This document shows positions 61,283-64,000 of a DNA stretch of 64,000 nucleotides, piece by piece. Where the stretch lies: contig NZ_JAAJTJ010000021.1 in assembly GCF_011030405.1 (NCBI RefSeq), positions 1-64,000 on the forward strand. The letters run 5' to 3'. A program made the position numbers and the translations under genes. The stretch is from Parapedobacter sp. SGR-10 (GTDB lineage: Bacteria > Bacteroidota > Bacteroidia > Sphingobacteriales > Sphingobacteriaceae). Every line of letters starts with the position of its first letter. The stretch's first letter is position 1. The notes under the pieces are model-generated. The model saw nothing but the letters and a program-made list of their open reading frames with translations, was not told the origin of the DNA and made no database searches.

Positions 61283-64000
61283 TTAAAATGTAATGTCTAT
61301 ACCTCCTGAGATCGTCACACTCTGTGGATAAGCAGAATAGTCCAAGCGGGGAGTCAACGCACCAAATCTACCCACGGATACATCCGGATCATACCCTTCG
61401 TATTTGGTCCAAGTATGCAGGTTTTGGGCCGATACAGAAACCCTGCACCGCTTCATCCGGAGCTTCGTCAGCATAGACTGTGGCAAATTATAGCCCAAGG
61501 TGACGGTCTTTAATTTCACGTAAGAGCCATCATCGATATGACGGGTATCCAGCTTGTATCCATAAGGTGTCACAAGGCCAACTCCGCCATACCTTACACC
61601 CCCGATATCGGTGTCCGTATTTTCAGGTGTCCAGATATCGTTGAGCGATTTTAACCCGTTTCTTCCCGCTATGTATATATTGCCAAAACTAGATTTATTG
61701 CCGTTTAATATGTCAAAGTCATAAGCCCATTGCAGCAAAAACTGCAAGTCGAAAGATTTGTACCTAAAATGGTTAAACAAGCCTCCCGTATGCTTGGGGT
61801 GGGGGTTGCCGATAATAGTTCTATCAAGTTCGTTGATCCTGCCATCATTGTTGATATCCTTAAATTTGACCATACCCGGCCTCATTGCTGTTTGATAAGA
61901 AGGCTGGCCGTCTTTCAATATATAATCACCGCCTACATAATGAAAATCTTCCAATTGGTAAAGGCCATCAAATACCAACCCATACATCATCCCCACGGGT
62001 TGTCCTATTCTGGTAATATACTGATATTCGGTCTGCATGAACTGCGAGTCCCAAGCAGGGTCTGTTCTTATTTCCCGTTGCCCGGCATTGAGTTTCAGCG
62101 TCTTGGTTCTATTGAACGAGATGTTGAAATTGGTACTCCATCTAAAATCCCTGCCCCGTATGTTTTGAGATTTTAACGTAAACTCAACCCCACGATTGGA
62201 TACGGCACCTATATTCTGCTGTGCTCTGGAAAAACCTGTACTCAATGCCATTTCAGCATTCAACAATAGATCCCGGGTATCCTTTATGTAGTAATCTACG
62301 GTAACATCAAACCTTTTCAGCAGCTGTAGATCTAATCCAATATTGGTCTGTGCGGTACTCTCCCAACGCAGATCAGGTACAGCCAAAACGCTTTGGATCG
62401 CACCGGGAGAGAACTCCTGGTTTTCGCCCAATACATACCCGCTGTTAGCATCTACAGTGAACAGATTGTAGCCCAAGAAATTACCTATCCTGTTATTTCC
62501 GGTCACACCCCATCCTGCCCTAAACTTCATGTCGGTAATCGCTTCGATAGATTTAAGAAATTGTTCCTGCGATACCCGCCAGGCAAGTGAAAACGAGGGA
62601 AAGTATCCCCATGTATTTTTTCCTCTGAATTTGGAAGAACCGTCAGCTCTAAAGTTAATGGTAGCCAGGTATTTGCCGTCGTACGCATAGTTGGCCCGGC
62701 CAAAATAAGAAAGCAAGGTATTTTCGGTGTACATGGATTGCGCGATAGTCGCAGTAGTCGCGACTCCCAGGTTATTGATCCCGAAGAAGTCTGTAGGCAA
62801 GTTTGTATTCCGCAATTGAGATGTTTCGAAACCGTTATGCTGTGCTTCTGACCCCACCAAAAACCCATAATCATGGGCCCCTTTCTTGTCTTTGTACCGT
62901 ACCGTTCCCGTTACAGACAAAATGTCATTCCTCCGATCACTTATCGTACCATTTATCCCCCTGTTGGTTCTGGAGCCTTCATTTGTATCTTTTTTAAAGA
63001 ACAAAGTACTCTCCGTGATGGACGTCCTGTAATTACCAAGGACATCCAAGCTAAATTTTGGTAAAAATTCATAGCTGAATCCCAGTGTTCCGGCAAGGAT
63101 ATCAGAATGCTGTTGTCGCATGGTATTATTAAGCGTCGTTACCGGGTCAAACAGGCTCGGATCATCCGTAATAAGTATCTCTTCTTCATCTTCTACCCAA
63201 TTTACCGGCTGCACCGGACGGAATGTTACCGCATTCCGAATGACACTCGTCCATTGATCACCAGACACCTGCATACCATCGTATTTTAGCTTGGTATACT
63301 CTACTTGTCCATTTATCACAAAGTTATCCACCAACTTATGAGTGAATTTCAACCTGTTGTTAATTTTTCGAAATCCAGTTGTGATAAGTGTACCCTGTTG
63401 ATCCAAAAAATTTCCACTGTAATATAACGTCGTCTTGTTATTTCCTGTACTCAAGGTCAATGTATGGTTGTTGGTAAGCCCGACCTGGAACATTTCGTCC
63501 TGCCAATTTGTGCCCTGCGTATTCCGGTACAATTCGGCATCTATCCACCGGTTATGAAACTGGTCCACGTTATAGGCCGGGGTATAGTTATCTCTGGCAT
63601 AAGCTACCTTTTCCTGATACTTCACATACTCGTAGGGATCCATTACATCCAGACGAGTAGGTATATATCGTGTCCAATAGGATGTAGAAGCACTGATGTC
63701 TGTCTTGCCATCTGACCTCCCTCCGTAGGTCGTAATGACGACTACCCCATTTGCTCCACGTGAACCGTATATGGCTGTCGCAGACGCGTCTTTTAGGATA
63801 TCCAGGCTTTTGATGTCACGCGTATTGAGACTACCGGGGTCAAACTCTTCCAAAGGTACACCGTCTACTACATAGAGGGGCGTGTTGTCGCCCGTTATGG
63901 AATTACCCCCGCGAATGACAATATTGAGTGCACTGCCCGGCGTACCGTCACTCGATGTAACCTCTACCCCCGCGACACGGCCGGCCAATGCTTCGTCAAA
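61283..64000 (-). CDS. SusC/RagA family TonB-linked outer membrane protein (5' end outside window)
   Basis: This is 905 codons of a SusC transporter, open to the window edge. The visible part starts in the plug (FDEALAGRVAGVEVTSSDGTPGSALNIVIRGGNSITGDNTPLYVVDGVPLEEF-type sequence, then LKDASATAIYGSRGANGVVVITT) and contains the full barrel ending in SVTISGGIDITF. The signal peptide, any STN domain and the carboxypeptidase-regulatory-like domain are outside, so it cannot be said whether it is coupled to a FecR. It heads the SusC-SusD-lyase operon and makes a polysaccharide utilization locus likely. Nothing suggests it is broken within the window. Confidence 0.94.
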   Translation of the reverse strand, partial: FDEALAGRVAGVEVTSSDGTPGSALNIVIRGGNSITGDNTPLYVVDGVPLEEFDPGSLNTRDIKSLDILKDASATAIYGSRGANGVVVITTYGGRSDGKTDISASTSYWTRYIPTRLDVMDPYEYVKYQEKVAYARDNYTPAYNVDQFHNRWIDAELYRNTQGTNWQDEMFQVGLTNNHTLTLSTGNNKTTLYYSGNFLDQQGTLITTGFRKINNRLKFTHKLVDNFVINGQVEYTKLKYDGMQVSGDQWTSVIRNAVTFRPVQPVNWVEDEEEILITDDPSLFDPVTTLNNTMRQQHSDILAGTLGFSYEFLPKFSLDVLGNYRTSITESTLFFKKDTNEGSRTNRGINGTISDRRNDILSVTGTVRYKDKKGAHDYGFLVGSEAQHNGFETSQLRNTNLPTDFFGINNLGVATTATIAQSMYTENTLLSYFGRANYAYDGKYLATINFRADGSSKFRGKNTWGYFPSFSLAWRVSQEQFLKSIEAITDMKFRAGWGVTGNNRIGNFLGYNLFTVDANSGYVLGENQEFSPGAIQSVLAVPDLRWESTAQTNIGLDLQLLKRFDVTVDYYIKDTRDLLLNAEMALSTGFSRAQQNIGAVSNRGVEFTLKSQNIRGRDFRWSTNFNISFNRTKTLKLNAGQREIRTDPAWDSQFMQTEYQYITRIGQPVGMMYGLVFDGLYQLEDFHYVGGDYILKDGQPSYQTAMRPGMVKFKDINNDGRINELDRTIIGNPHPKHTGGLFNHFRYKSFDLQFLLQWAYDFDILNGNKSSFGNIYIAGRNGLKSLNDIWTPENTDTDIGGVRYGGVGLVTPYGYKLDTRHIDDGSYVKLKTVTLGYNLPQSMLTKLRMKRCRVSVSAQNLHTWTKYEGYDPDVSVGRFGALTPRLDYSAYPQSVTISGGIDITF

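Noticed and set aside
1..64000. tRNA, rRNA, insertion sequences and prophage genes
   Set aside because: The gaps between genes were read for cloverleaf patterns, transposase-like frames and integrase genes; none was found.

Overview
The window reads as chromosome of a Bacteroidota bacterium, most likely of the Sphingobacteriaceae type (Sphingobacterium/Pedobacter relatives). The support is three SusC/SusD pairs, two sigma/FecR units, a giant secreted protein with a type IX secretion C-terminal domain next to a PorP/SprF protein, BshC, two futalosine-pathway menaquinone genes, and -7 boxes of the TAnnTTTG type before several genes. No rRNA, tRNA, transposase, phage gene or CRISPR array was seen.

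Layout. 0.2-8.3 kb (-): a 2370-residue mosaic adhesin followed by its probable PorP/SprF partner. 8.4-12 kb: Crp/Fnr regulator, TRIC-type channel, MurF, a secreted beta-propeller. 12.2-21 kb (+): ECF sigma factor, FecR, SusC, SusD, terminator, then glucuronate isomerase UxaC and a strong terminator. 21-25.5 kb (-): an outer-membrane barrel protein, then a PadR/PspC pair. 25.8-38.7 kb: mostly housekeeping genes on both strands (VanZ, a 40-residue lipoprotein, ComF, RlmN, amidase, BshC, FolE, QueD/PTPS, MqnB, pseudouridine synthase, ApaG, RsmI-like methylase, Nif3, zinc-ribbon protein). 38.7-52.2 kb (-): a phosphoesterase and a compact operon of FecR, SusC, SusD, small lipoprotein, M16 protease and propeller lipoprotein, preceded by its ECF sigma gene. 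52.3-53.2 kb: MqnD. 53.3-64 kb: a polysaccharide utilization locus with two different heparinase II/III-type lyases, an M14 metallopeptidase lipoprotein and a SusC/SusD pair whose SusC runs off the window.

How it fits together. Two SusC proteins carry an N-terminal STN domain and sit behind sigma/FecR genes, so each is probably controlled by trans-envelope signalling. The M16-containing operon looks built for peptide or peptide-like substrates. The heparinase locus looks built for uronic-acid polysaccharides, and UxaC could feed the resulting uronates into central metabolism.

The most unusual material is between genes. There are five copies of a perfect or near-perfect palindrome with fixed TAGAGAC arms and different, self-complementary cores, two of which supply the stop codon of a gene. 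A second family of five GTCAT...ATGAC inverted repeats is also present. An 11-bp tandem repeat block lies between the second sigma gene and fecR, a 20-bp FNR-like palindrome lies upstream of the adhesin gene, and nested palindromes precede padR.
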